Counted from the stretch's first letter, positions 15,919 through 24,256 are shown. The stretch is 40,284 nt of DNA from Candidatus Abzuiibacterium crystallinum (GCA_002787155.1 PCVY01000066.1:1-40284); one strand, 5' to 3'. A program made the numbers and translations. The notes: generated by a model not told the origin, from the letters alone.

Positions 15919-17172
15919 TTACTGAATTTCAATGACTGAATTAGAACCGCCGTAAGATGTGGGAACTTCTGATATGTTAGAAGGGTCTCTCACCCACTCC
16001 CCATCTACTAAAAACTTATAGCGATAAGTGCCCGGATCAACCGGAACGATTTTCTGCCAAAGATTTGATTCACTATCCACTTTGACCAAAGGTTCCGCAA
16101 TCCAGCGGTTGAAATCACCCGCAACCATTACTTCATTGGCTTGATCACTTCGAAACGAAAATAAAACACCGCCCAAAACAGGGTGCGGTGCCAAAGATAC
16201 AGGCGGTTCAATGGTGATGGCCGGGCTGACGGCAGGCATTTGGGGTTCGGAAGCAACGGCAATATTGGTTGATTCCTCCTCCGCCTGCGGCGAAGCATCT
16301 TCATGCTCAAATGAAAGCCCTAAAACCGAAAGCGCCTCATCTGCCGCAGATGTTGCTGCTGCCGGGATTGGCTCAACCTCCGAAATATCAATGATGCGCT
16401 CATGACGCACCATGCCGCGCTCAATCATTTCGATAGCGAGACTCATGTAATCTTGGAAGCCGGTTGAGTTGCGATCAAACTTCACAATGCTTTTCCCTGC
16501 TGCGGCTGCTTCTCTTAACCGCACGTTTTCGCGGATGTAGCTGGAAAATAATTGATCGTTGAAATGCCGCCGGACTTCTTCTTCGATTTCGCGGGTAAGT
16601 TTTGTGCGCTTCTCATAACGCGTGAGGAGAGCATGAATCTTAAATGTTTTATTGAATTCGCGTTTAATGCGATCGAGTGTTTCAAATATCTTGGCAAGAC
16701 CATGAAGCGAAAAAAACGACGGCTCAATGGGAATCATCACTTCATCGGATGCCCGAAGTGCGTTGTAAGTCAAAAGTCCTAAATTGGGCGGACAGTCTAT
16801 CACCACATAATCATAGGGCTGAGGCAATTGGTCTAATTGTTCGATCAGACGACGTTCTCTTCCGTCTGCCCCGGCCAATTCTTGCTCCGCAGCACTTAAA
16901 ACCACGTGCGATGGGATCAGGTGAAGATCTTGTTCAACGGACACCACAATATCGGAAATAGAGGTTTGATGGCCATTGCGGTGGAAAAGATCGTAAGCTG
17001 TTTTCGCGAGACCCTCGGCTTGAATGCCGAGACCGCAAGTCGAGTGTCCTTGGGGATCTAAATCGATTAATAAGACCTTTTTATGAAGGAAAGCTAAGGA
17101 GGCAGTCAGGTTGATTGCTGTTGTTGTCTTACCGCAACCACCCTTTTGATTGGCTACTGCAATAACGCGCAC
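15919..17172 (-). CDS. ParA/MinD-family ATPase fused to a glycogen-binding (AMPK1_CBM/CBM48) domain
   Basis: The start is the GTG at 17172 (417 residues, MRVIAVANQKGG), 6 nt after a perfect AGGAGG. The frame extends to 17214 without such support. Residues 1-255 form a ParA ATPase: deviant Walker A KGGCGKTT (10-17), LLIDLDPQGHST, DYVVIDCPPNLGLLT, and the C-terminal ALLTRYEKRTKLTREI region typical of Soj/ParA. A linker (about 256-329) rich in Ala, Glu, Ser and Pro follows. Residues 330-417 are a carbohydrate-binding module like AMPK-beta: VMVAGDFNRW, NLWQKIVPVDPGTYRYKFLVDG, EWVRDPSN, with the aromatic residues kept. ParA proteins position cargo on the nucleoid, and this one would plausibly position a polysaccharide body. 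No parB or parS is nearby. Confidence 0.85.
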   Translation of the reverse strand: MRVIAVANQKGGCGKTTTAINLTASLAFLHKKVLLIDLDPQGHSTCGLGIQAEGLAKTAYDLFHRNGHQTSISDIVVSVEQDLHLIPSHVVLSAAEQELAGADGRERRLIEQLDQLPQPYDYVVIDCPPNLGLLTYNALRASDEVMIPIEPSFFSLHGLAKIFETLDRIKREFNKTFKIHALLTRYEKRTKLTREIEEEVRRHFNDQLFSSYIRENVRLREAAAAGKSIVKFDRNSTGFQDYMSLAIEMIERGMVRHERIIDISEVEPIPAAATSAADEALSVLGLSFEHEDASPQAEEESTNIAVASEPQMPAVSPAITIEPPVSLAPHPVLGGVLFSFRSDQANEVMVAGDFNRWIAEPLVKVDSESNLWQKIVPVDPGTYRYKFLVDGEWVRDPSNISEVPTSYGGSNSVIEIQ

Positions 17173-17376
17173 GATCAACCTCCTCGGACAAAAATGGAAG
17201 ATAATTCCAGACAATAAGTCACAGAGGTAATACGTCTAACGTACTGCTGCTAGTCATCATTTCAACCGTTGAGCACACTCATCTCACTTAGGTATACGAA
17301 CGGCTATCCTTATGTATCGGTGTATCGACAAATAACTTAAGGAAGAAAATAAACTGTAGATAAGGTGACGGGAAAA
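17173..17376. other. Intergenic region upstream of parA-CBM, with a tandem octamer
   Basis: This 204-nt gap has no credible gene. A direct tandem TGTATCGG-TGTATCGA (17313-17328) lies about 140 nt upstream of the parA start and could be an operator. No good -35/-10 pair or terminator was found by eye for the flanking DUF21 gene (stop at 17377). Confidence 0.3.
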
Positions 17377-18321
17377 CTAGAAGCGGATGAGGTTTTCGAG
17401 CTCAACCATGCCAATGACTTCACGCGAGGCGTTGGTGACCAGCGCGCAAGAACTGTGTTTTGACTGTAACAGGAAAATCGTCGCTTCGACTGATTGCTCC
17501 TGAGGAATAAAAAGCGGCGCTCTCAAGAAAGAAGCGAGTCTTTTGTTCAAGTCATTTTCAAATAAAACATCAAAGATATGAATAATGCCAACTACCAAGG
17601 TAGGCATTTCCTCATAGACCAGTACCATCGGTTTTTTATGCTGGCGAGCTGTCTCTTTCACATCTTTCACTTTGCCGGATAATTCTACTTTGGGCGCCCG
17701 TTTAATTGGCGTCATCACTTCCCCGACGGTAACAGAGCCTAAATCTAAAATGGTATGAATCATTTTCTGTTCATGCTCCTGCAGCACCCCTTCGCTGGCG
17801 CTTTCATTAACCATATATTTAAACTCGTCTTTGGTCACGAAAAGACTTCGTTTTACCGGCGGAGGCATCAGAGATATAAAGAAATCTGAAACCGCTACCA
17901 CAATTTTTAAAACCGGCGAAAATACTTTTTCGAAAAACCGAAAAATGGGAGCAATGACATACACAAAGGTATCAGCCTTTTGCCGAAACCAATCTTTCGG
18001 AACAGTCTCGGCGAAAATGATTACAAAGGGTGCTAACATAATGGTGATCACCCACTCCTCATGGATATGGAACGAGCGCTCCATCATATAGGCAAAGATT
18101 GCCGTCAAAGAAACGTGCGCAAAATTTGTTCCGATCAAGATGGTGGTTAGAATCCATTTGGGTTCACGCTGAAAATCTTGCACGATCGTCGCAGCACTTT
18201 TGCCCGTTGAAGCCAAATGTTTTGCTTTTAACTTATTACAAGAAAGAAAAGCCATTTCTGAGCCGGCAAAAAAAGCCATTAAAAGAAAGGTGAAGCCCAT
18301 GAGCAGAATCAGGCTGGTCAT
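17377..18321 (-). CDS. DUF21/CBS membrane protein (CNNM/CorB family), short form
   Basis: 314 residues. The N-terminal DUF21 membrane domain (four hydrophobic helices, about 1-135, with the family's GSEMAFLSCNKLKAKHLA opening and IIFAETVPKDW) is followed by an acidic-helix segment (ASEGVLQEHEQKMIHTILDL) and a weak CBS pair (VTVGEVMTPIKRAPKVE to the end). It lacks the CorC_HlyC C-terminal domain that its neighbour has. CNNM/CorB proteins are linked to Mg2+ transport. Its ATG overlaps the upstream paralogue's stop by 4 nt with GGAGG at proper spacing, so the two are likely co-expressed and may form a heteromer. Confidence 0.85.
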   Translation of the reverse strand: MTSLILLMGFTFLLMAFFAGSEMAFLSCNKLKAKHLASTGKSAATIVQDFQREPKWILTTILIGTNFAHVSLTAIFAYMMERSFHIHEEWVITIMLAPFVIIFAETVPKDWFRQKADTFVYVIAPIFRFFEKVFSPVLKIVVAVSDFFISLMPPPVKRSLFVTKDEFKYMVNESASEGVLQEHEQKMIHTILDLGSVTVGEVMTPIKRAPKVELSGKVKDVKETARQHKKPMVLVYEEMPTLVVGIIHIFDVLFENDLNKRLASFLRAPLFIPQEQSVEATIFLLQSKHSSCALVTNASREVIGMVELENLIRF

Positions 18322-19550
18322 ATTTTCCTCCGGATCGAAACACGCACAATGCGCCGTTTGGTGACTTCCAAAACTTGAAAATGACAGTCTTTGTAATCAA
18401 AAGACTCATTGATTGCCGGAATCTTGCCTAACCGCTCTAGAATCCAACCGCTGAGCGTTTCGCTTGATTCCGAACGCAACGTACAACTTAATTTCTGATT
18501 TAAATCATGCAAACTAATTTTGGCTTGCACAACTAATTCGTGCGAACCTTTTTCTGTGACCAATTCTTCCACTTTGGCATATTCATCGTAGAACTCGCCA
18601 AAAATTTCTTCTACCACATCTTCAAGCGTGACCAGTCCGGCAATCCCGCCGTGTTCGTCAACGCAGACGGCAAACCTTTCGCTCTTTAAACGGAATTCTT
18701 CTAAGAGCTCGTCGATGGGTTTGGTTTCGGGAATGTAATAAGGTGTCCGAATCAAATCCTGAATTTTCTTGGGGAGATTCAGCATGTACTCTTGCGTTGA
18801 AAGAACGCCGAGGAAGTTATCAAGCGTATCTTGATAAATAGGAATAAAGCTGAAATGGGACCGTTGAATTAAATCCACAAGCTTATCTGGGTGATCATTG
18901 ATATCAAAAGCAATAAACTCCGTTTTGGGTGTCATAATTTCATCTACGCTGCGGTTACCCAAGTCAAGCAGGCGGGCAATCATTTGTTCTTCTTTGGCCT
19001 TTAACACGCCTTCTTCTTTGCCAATTTGCGCCAATGTTCTCAGCTCTTGTTCTGAGAGCCGGTCTGCGCCTTTCAACTTTTCTTTCACAAGAAACGAAAG
19101 CACGTAATCGGTGATTTGACGGACAATCCACCTGAGCGGAAAAATCAATTTGGCAAACCAGTTCAGCGGTACCGCTGAAAACTCTGCTATCAAAGTATTG
19201 TTACGAATGGCGAATACTTTGGGTAGAATTTCACCTACAAAAAGTAGGATAAGGGTAAAAATAACAATGATAATACTGACGCCTGCGATGCCCAAAAGCG
19301 CAATCGCAAAATAAGTGGCAATGGCAATGGCCATTGTATTGACCATCATGTTACCAATTAAGATGGTAATCAAAGTGCGACGAGGATGATCCAATAAATA
19401 ATCGACCGTTGTTCCAATGAAAGGATGTTTGTTTTTAATACGGCGCCGCTCGATTTTGCTGAGAGAAAAAATGGCGGTTTCCGCTCCCGAGAAGAACCCA
19501 GAAAAGAAGAGAAGAACCAATAAAAGAATAAGCGAGGATAACAAACTCAT
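18318..19550 (-). CDS. DUF21-CBS-CorC_HlyC membrane protein (CNNM/CorB family)
   Basis: 410 residues with the full family layout: DUF21 TM domain (1-150, with FFSGAETAIFSLSKIERRRI and VGEILPKVFAIRNN), an acidic helix (EEGVLKAKEEQMIARLLDLG), two CBS domains (about 195-320, VDEIMTPKTEFIAFD and FAVCVDEHGGIAGLVTLEDV) and a CorC_HlyC domain at the C-terminus (about 335-410). The conserved VEEIFGEFYDE block is present. Older annotations call such proteins haemolysins; a Mg2+ export or homeostasis role is better supported. It starts with a 4-nt overlap on nadD, an unusual continuation of the obg-proBA-nadD operon. Confidence 0.9.
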   Translation of the reverse strand: MSLLSSLILLLVLLFFSGFFSGAETAIFSLSKIERRRIKNKHPFIGTTVDYLLDHPRRTLITILIGNMMVNTMAIAIATYFAIALLGIAGVSIIIVIFTLILLFVGEILPKVFAIRNNTLIAEFSAVPLNWFAKLIFPLRWIVRQITDYVLSFLVKEKLKGADRLSEQELRTLAQIGKEEGVLKAKEEQMIARLLDLGNRSVDEIMTPKTEFIAFDINDHPDKLVDLIQRSHFSFIPIYQDTLDNFLGVLSTQEYMLNLPKKIQDLIRTPYYIPETKPIDELLEEFRLKSERFAVCVDEHGGIAGLVTLEDVVEEIFGEFYDEYAKVEELVTEKGSHELVVQAKISLHDLNQKLSCTLRSESSETLSGWILERLGKIPAINESFDYKDCHFQVLEVTKRRIVRVSIRRKI

Positions 19551-20167
19551 AAGGATGATCGATACAAATTTTGCTTTTCAATAATATCGGCCACCGCACC
19601 GGGCACCCAAGCCCGAATCGACTTTCCTGCATGGGCTTGTTCTCTGATATCAGAAGAAGCGATGTTGAGTCCATCGAAATCAAACATTTGAACGGACGAA
19701 GGTGTTTTAAACGTTTTCTGGTAACCTGGTCTGTTGGCCATGATCAAAGTACAAAGTGACAATATCGTTTTGAAGTCTTTCCATTCATTTAAGTGATCCA
19801 TCCAGTCACTCCCGATAAAAAAATACAAGCTGGTCGGTTGGAAATAACGCTGCCTCAGTTCGCGTAAAGTATCGACCGTATAGGAAATTCCCTGGCGTTT
19901 TAATTCAATATCGGAAGCTTCTAACTGAGGTTCATTGCGGATAGCGGCTTTTACCATATCAAGCCTCAAAAAACCCGGCGTCGTTTGTTTATGTTTACCG
20001 GCCGGCGGCGGCGTCGAGGACGGGATTAAAATTAAGCGCTCAAGTGAAAAGCGTTCAAGCGCAGCTTTGGCGAGCGCCAGATGTCCGTTGTGAATGGGAT
20101 CAAATACACCACCTAAAATCCCGATTCGCTGATGACTATTGTCGAATCTGTCCGTTGCCTTTAACAA
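19547..20167 (-). CDS. nadD: Nicotinate-nucleotide adenylyltransferase
   Basis: Transfers AMP from ATP to nicotinate mononucleotide, making deamido-NAD. The 206 residues carry the nucleotidyltransferase signature GGVFDPIHNGHLALA (19-33), the substrate loop FFIGSDWMDHLNEW, and the C-terminal SSDIREQ..AGKSIRAWVPGAV block. No ATG is available before the GGVFDP motif, so the TTG at 20167 (32-nt overlap with proA) is the best start. With nadC elsewhere in the window, two late steps of NAD synthesis are represented. Its position after proA is the standard one. The usual next gene, rsfS, is missing and DUF21 genes follow. Confidence 0.92.
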   Translation of the reverse strand: MLKATDRFDNSHQRIGILGGVFDPIHNGHLALAKAALERFSLERLILIPSSTPPPAGKHKQTTPGFLRLDMVKAAIRNEPQLEASDIELKRQGISYTVDTLRELRQRYFQPTSLYFFIGSDWMDHLNEWKDFKTILSLCTLIMANRPGYQKTFKTPSSVQMFDFDGLNIASSDIREQAHAGKSIRAWVPGAVADIIEKQNLYRSSL

Positions 20168-21395
20168 GATATTTATAAGAGGTTAGCCCGTCCAAACCCA
20201 TCGGCCCGCGGGCATGAATTTTATCGGTCGAAATGCCGATCTCAGCACCAAAACCGTACTCATTGCCGTCTGAAAAACGTGTCGAAACGTTAATCATCAC
20301 TGAAGAAGAATCAACTTGGTCGGCAAACTGTTTGGCCGTTTTCTTGTTTTCCGTCACAATGGCATCCGTGTGGGATGAGCCATAATGATTGATATGCCGA
20401 ATCGCCTCGGCAGCATCTTTTACCACGCGAATAGAGAGGATATCATCCAGGTATTCCGTATACCAATCTGCCTCTTTTGCCTGTTTCGCATAGGGAATGA
20501 ATCGCCTGGTCAAACGATCGCCCCTGATTTCGCAATGATGAGCGCGCAGCATTTCACCAAAAAGGGGCAAGAAGCGCGGAGCGGCTTTTTGATGAACCAA
20601 TAAGGTTTCCATGGCGTTACAAACGCTGACACGCTGACATTTGGCGTTCAACGCAATCTTGAACGCCTTTTTTAGGTCCGCTTCGCGGTCAATGTAAACA
20701 TGGCAAACGCCTTTGTAGTGTTTGATCACCGGAATCCGCGACAATTCTGCGACCCGCCGGATCAAAGCTTCGCCGCCGCGCGGAATAACCAAATTAATAT
20801 CACGATCCATTTGAAGGAGGTTATCAATTGCCGAGCGATCGGTCGTCTGAATGAACGTCACGGCCTCCTGCGGCAAATGGTGCTTTTTCAAAATCTGACG
20901 GTAAATAGCCGCAATGGCGCGATTCGAATGAAATGCCTCTTTACCGCCGCGTAAAATAACCGTATTTCCGCTTTTAAAACACAGGGAGGCACACTCCGAA
21001 GTCACATTGGGCCTGGATTCATAAATGATCAGTATCACGCCAAGCGGCACGGTTACTTTTGAAATTTCAATTCCGTTCGGGCGCTTCCATTTGGCAAGAA
21101 TCCGGCCGATCGGATCGGGTAATTGGGCAACTTCAGCCGCCGCATCGGCCATTTTCACGACTCTTTCCTTATCCAAACGCAGTCGATCCTTCATAGCGCT
21201 GCCAAGACCTGCTTGGTCCGCATAACGCAGATCTTTCATGTTCGCATTCACGATCTTTTTCCAATTTTTTTTGAGCGAACCAGCCGCTTCGCGCAAGATT
21301 TTGCTTTTTACTTTGGCATCCAATTGAGCCAATGAAAAAGAACTCTGGTGCGCTGCCTCAGCCAACTGCTTCATTTGGGTTCGTAATAATGTCAT
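20136..21395 (-). CDS. proA: Glutamate-5-semialdehyde dehydrogenase (gamma-glutamyl phosphate reductase)
   Basis: Reduces gamma-glutamyl phosphate to glutamate semialdehyde with NADPH, the second step in proline synthesis. The 419 residues have the family's usual length and blocks: VTVPLGVILIIYESRPNVT, LCFKSGNTVILRGGKEA, the nucleotide-binding VIPRGG, the active-site Cys in CQRVSVCNAMETLLVH, and FSDGNEYGFGAEIGISTDKIHARGP near the end. It starts 3 nt after the proB stop and overlaps nadD by 32 nt. Confidence 0.96.
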   Translation of the reverse strand: MTLLRTQMKQLAEAAHQSSFSLAQLDAKVKSKILREAAGSLKKNWKKIVNANMKDLRYADQAGLGSAMKDRLRLDKERVVKMADAAAEVAQLPDPIGRILAKWKRPNGIEISKVTVPLGVILIIYESRPNVTSECASLCFKSGNTVILRGGKEAFHSNRAIAAIYRQILKKHHLPQEAVTFIQTTDRSAIDNLLQMDRDINLVIPRGGEALIRRVAELSRIPVIKHYKGVCHVYIDREADLKKAFKIALNAKCQRVSVCNAMETLLVHQKAAPRFLPLFGEMLRAHHCEIRGDRLTRRFIPYAKQAKEADWYTEYLDDILSIRVVKDAAEAIRHINHYGSSHTDAIVTENKKTAKQFADQVDSSSVMINVSTRFSDGNEYGFGAEIGISTDKIHARGPMGLDGLTSYKYLVKGNGQIRQ

Positions 21396-21398
21396 CAG

Positions 21399-22523
21399 TT
21401 ACTCCATCATCACTAAATTATCACGGTGGATGACTTCAGGGTTGTGCATATAACCAAGCACTTCTTTAATATTGGCGCTTTTCTTACCCTTAATTTGTCT
21501 TAATTCATCATTCGAATAATTGACAATACCCCGCGCAAAAGTTTGGCCGGCCGCCGTTAAAAGTTTCACCGAATCGCCTGCTCTAAAATGGCCGTCCACC
21601 GAGACAATGCCGGAAGGAAGCAAACTTCGCCCGCCTTCTACCAAGGCCTGATGAGCACCGTCATCAACGGTCAGACTGCCGTGGGCTTGCGTGAGATCAC
21701 GAAGCCAATTCTTTTTAAACCCGTGTTTAACGGGCTGAGCCGCAAAAAGGGTGCCGACGGGTTTGTCCTCCAAGAGGCGTTTGACTCCGTCTAAATCCCG
21801 GCCGTTCATCACCACCGTTGAAATGCCGTTACGCATGGCACGCTTCGACACTTCTAACTTCATTTGCATACCGCCGGCAGTCACCACCTTCTTTTGCCGC
21901 GAGAAAATATGCGTAAAAAGTTCATCGATCTGTTCGCTTCGATCGATACGTGAAACGATTTCCCGTGAGTCATGATTCAGATAAACACCGTCTACATCTG
22001 ACAGTAAAATTAACAATTCCGCCTCGACCAGTTCAGCGACCGCAATCGAAAGGGTATCGTTATCGCCAAAACGAATTTCTTCCGTACTGACGGTATCATT
22101 TTCATTCACAATCGGAATAACTTTCAATTTTAGTAATTCCTGTAACGTATTACGGATGTTCAAACAGCGTACGCGGTCTTGAAAACCTGTCCGCGTCAGT
22201 AAAATTTGCCCTGTGTGATGACCATATTGAGCAAACATATCTTCATAGGCTTTCATGAGTTTGCCCTGTCCGATGGCCGCACAGGCTTGTAAGGTCTTCA
22301 ACTCTTTGGGGCGGTGTTTAAGCCCCAGGGTTTTCATGCCGCAACCGATGGAACCGGAGCTCACCAGCACGACTTGACGTCCAGATTCAATGACATGCTC
22401 GACTTGTTTGGCAATATTTTTAAGTGCTTGCAAAGAAAATTGGCCGTTGGCGTCGGTGAGGACAGACGTCCCGATTTTCATGACAATGCGTTTGATATGC
22501 CGAAACGAATATCCGGATGTCAT
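21399..22523 (-). CDS. proB: Glutamate 5-kinase with PUA domain
   Basis: Phosphorylates glutamate to gamma-glutamyl phosphate, committing it to proline. Residues 1-260 are the amino-acid kinase domain (RIVMKIGTSVLTD, VLVSSGSIGCGMKTL, the IVNENDTVSTEEIRFGDNDTLS loop, LLSDVDGVY, and GGMQMKLEVSKRA). The last 90 residues form a PUA domain (ARGIVNYSNDELRQIKGKKS), as in the E. coli enzyme. It overlaps obg by 4 nt and is followed closely by proA. Proline feedback inhibition is usual in the family. Confidence 0.96.
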   Translation of the reverse strand: MTSGYSFRHIKRIVMKIGTSVLTDANGQFSLQALKNIAKQVEHVIESGRQVVLVSSGSIGCGMKTLGLKHRPKELKTLQACAAIGQGKLMKAYEDMFAQYGHHTGQILLTRTGFQDRVRCLNIRNTLQELLKLKVIPIVNENDTVSTEEIRFGDNDTLSIAVAELVEAELLILLSDVDGVYLNHDSREIVSRIDRSEQIDELFTHIFSRQKKVVTAGGMQMKLEVSKRAMRNGISTVVMNGRDLDGVKRLLEDKPVGTLFAAQPVKHGFKKNWLRDLTQAHGSLTVDDGAHQALVEGGRSLLPSGIVSVDGHFRAGDSVKLLTAAGQTFARGIVNYSNDELRQIKGKKSANIKEVLGYMHNPEVIHRDNLVMME

Positions 22524-23485
22524 GCCAGTCTTTCGGTTAATTGCTGTGTGACGTGTGCCATTAAAGTTTCGAGCCCCGTCTTTTTGAGAGCTGAGATTTC
22601 GAACTGAGGTTCTTCCGCTTTAAGGCTTTGCTCGCTGTATCGCTTTTGCGCTTCCGCTAAATCCATTTTATTGATTAAAACCAACCGCGGAATGTTCAGG
22701 TAACTCTGATCGTATTGACCCAGCTCTTTTAACAAAATATGATAACCTTCTTGCAAGTCTTTCGCAAAAGAATTTATGGGATCCAACACCATGAAGATCA
22801 GCTTGACGCGCTTGACATGCCGAAGGAAAGCATTTCCAAGCCCCTTACCTTCTTCCGAACGCCCGTAAAGCGCCGGTAAATCACAGACCCGGAGCTCTCT
22901 TATTTCGCCTTCGTAAGTCCCCAGACAAGGCTGTTTGGTCGCAAACGGATATTCGGCAGGTTCAACATGTGCGCCGGTCAATGCCTTTAAAAGAGTGGTT
23001 TTTCCGCTGTTTGGAAGACCGATTAAAACAATATCTGAAATGATACTTAAAACAAATCGCAGATCAAGTGATTTTCCCTCTTCGCCGCGCGTCGCCTGCC
23101 GGCCGCCGTGGTTACCGTATCCGCCGCGGCCGCCTTTCACGGCAATCACTTCATCTCCTTCTTCTTTTAAATCCCGAAGAAGCAAGCCGTGCGTCTCATC
23201 AAAAACGGTAGTGCCGCAGGGAACTTTTAAAATGAGGTCATTTCCTTTTTGGCCATAACGATTGTTGCTGCCGCCCAAAGTGCCCGATTCAGCTTCAAAT
23301 AATCGTTTCGATTTTAAAGGAACAAGCGAACCGGTACGAATATCGCTCCGAATAATGATATCTCCGCCCGAACCCCCGTCACCGCCATCCGGGACAGTTT
23401 TGTGGTCTTTGCGACGAAAATAACTTTCGCATCCGCGTCCGCCATTACCTGCTTTGACCGAGATAATAATTTCATCCATTAACAT
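22520..23485 (-). CDS. obgE: Obg-family ribosome-assembly GTPase with an altered G3 motif
   Basis: Obg GTPases act in late 50S assembly and stress signalling. From the ATG at 23485 (321 residues) the glycine-rich Obg fold comes first (MDEIIISVKAGNGGRGCESYFRRK...GGDGGSGGD), then the G domain: G1 GLPNSGKT (156-163), switch I region YPFATKQPCLG, G4 NKMD (272-275) and G5 SALK. The G3 motif, normally DxPG, reads DLPAL (202-206), so the switch II glycine is missing. There is no C-terminal OCT domain, as in many bacteria. ATGs at 23485 and 23479 and a GTG at 23494 compete. No Shine-Dalgarno is present, and a promoter -10 ends right before the GTG. It heads obg-proB-proA-nadD. Confidence 0.93.
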   Translation of the reverse strand: MLMDEIIISVKAGNGGRGCESYFRRKDHKTVPDGGDGGSGGDIIIRSDIRTGSLVPLKSKRLFEAESGTLGGSNNRYGQKGNDLILKVPCGTTVFDETHGLLLRDLKEEGDEVIAVKGGRGGYGNHGGRQATRGEEGKSLDLRFVLSIISDIVLIGLPNSGKTTLLKALTGAHVEPAEYPFATKQPCLGTYEGEIRELRVCDLPALYGRSEEGKGLGNAFLRHVKRVKLIFMVLDPINSFAKDLQEGYHILLKELGQYDQSYLNIPRLVLINKMDLAEAQKRYSEQSLKAEEPQFEISALKKTGLETLMAHVTQQLTERLA

Positions 23486-23494
23486 AGGGATCAC

Positions 23495-23522
23495 ATTTTA
23501 TGTAAGATAGAAATTGCGTCAA
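23495..23522 (-). promoter_or_regulatory. Promoter abutting the obg start
   Basis: TTGACG (23522-23517), a 16-nt spacer and TAAAAT (23500-23495). The -10 ends 9 nt before the ATG at 23485, so transcription should start within a few nt of it. It begins immediately after the rpmA terminator T-run (23526-23532). Confidence 0.55.
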
Positions 23523-23525
23523 AAT

Positions 23526-23566
23526 AAAAAAAGCTAAGCGGCCCTTGACGTGCCACTTAGCTTTTC
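23526..23566 (-). terminator. Rho-independent terminator after rplU-rpmA
   Basis: On the minus strand an 11-bp stem (AGCTAAGTGGC with GCCGCTTAGCT, one G-U pair; plus-strand arms 23552-23562 and 23532-23542), a 9-nt loop and a run of seven T (23532-23526). It lies 19 nt downstream of the rpmA stop and separates the ribosomal genes from obg. Confidence 0.9.
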
Positions 23567-23584
23567 AATTTGTCGTTTAAAGAA

Positions 23585-23827
23585 TTATTGAGGAATAACG
23601 TCAATGGTTCGGTTTGGCCTAAAATGAACAACGCCGGGTTTTAATGCAAACAATGAATCATCCGATGCGCGGGCAACATATTTGCCGGCTTTAAACCGCG
23701 TGCCGCGTTGGCGGACAATGATAGAGCCTTCTTTGACAGCTTGGCCGCCGAACACCTTGACACCCAAATGCTGCGCATTTGAATCGCGTCCGTTTGTTGT
23801 GCTGCCTTGTTGTTTGGTATGCGCCAT
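23585..23827 (-). CDS. rpmA: 50S ribosomal protein L27
   Basis: 80 residues, normal length. The start [19 protein letters not shown] is the flexible N-terminal arm that reaches the peptidyl-transferase centre (usually MAHKKGGGSTRNGRDS). LGVKVFGGQ and [10 protein letters not shown] follow. A good AAAGGA ribosome-binding site precedes the ATG, 31 nt after rplU. It has no Firmicutes-type cleaved N-terminal extension. Confidence 0.97.
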   Translation of the reverse strand: MAHTKQQGSTTNGRDSNAQHLGVKVFGGQAVKEGSIIVRQRGTRFKAGKYVARASDDSLFALKPGVVHFRPNRTIDVIPQ

Positions 23828-23858
23828 TGCAAAATCCTTTCAAAAATGTGTTAAATAA

Positions 23859-24173
23859 TCAACCGATTGATTTTACTTTTAAAACAGTTAAAGTCTGCCT
23901 TGATCCCACCTTCCGGCGAGAATCTTTTCGACGGCGATAAGTAAAATGAATCACTTTTTCCTGCTTTTCATCTCCCAAAGATTCACAGGTGACCTTCACC
24001 CCTGTCAAATGAGGCTTCCCAAATTCGGCTTTCTCGCCGTTCTTCAGGCAGAGCACTTTATCTAAAGTAACTTCGGCTCCTTTGTCGCAATCCAATTTCT
24101 GAACTTTGATCACATCATTTTCTTTGACGATCAACTGACGGTTGCCTGTTTCAATAATTGCAAAACGTTCCAT
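23859..24173 (-). CDS. rplU: 50S ribosomal protein L21
   Basis: 104 residues, the normal length. It shows the L21 pattern: FAIIETGNRQLIVKENDVIKVQKL, then EKVIHFTYRRRKDSRRKVGSRQ with the RNA-binding basic cluster, and a final TVLKVKSI. The GGAG in TTGGAGTTTACAA is a good ribosome-binding site for the ATG at 24173. A strong promoter (24257-24285) and a 77-nt leader with a terminal hairpin precede it. rplU-rpmA form their own transcript, ended by the terminator at 23526-23566. Confidence 0.96.
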   Translation of the reverse strand: MERFAIIETGNRQLIVKENDVIKVQKLDCDKGAEVTLDKVLCLKNGEKAEFGKPHLTGVKVTCESLGDEKQEKVIHFTYRRRKDSRRKVGSRQTLTVLKVKSIG

Positions 24174-24222
24174 TTGTAAACTCCAATGATGAAAAATTGC
24201 TCTATCTACTTGTATGAGAACC

Positions 24223-24247
24223 TTTTAGGATAATCCTCTCCCTAAAA
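24223..24247 (-). promoter_or_regulatory. Hairpin at the 5' end of the rplU leader
   Basis: The 7-bp stem TTTTAGG (24247-24241) with CCTAAAA (24229-24223) around an 11-nt loop GAGAGGATTAT lies within the first nucleotides of the predicted rplU transcript. It may stabilise the mRNA or be an L21-type autoregulatory leader, although no known leader structure is recognisable by eye. Confidence 0.35.
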
Positions 24248-24256
24248 AAGAGGCAT

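Noticed and set aside
24223-24253. A two-state attenuator in the rplU leader (alternative CCTCT/AGAGG hairpin)
   Set aside because: The first CCTCT arm (24253-24249) would lie at or before the predicted transcription start, so the competing hairpin could not form.
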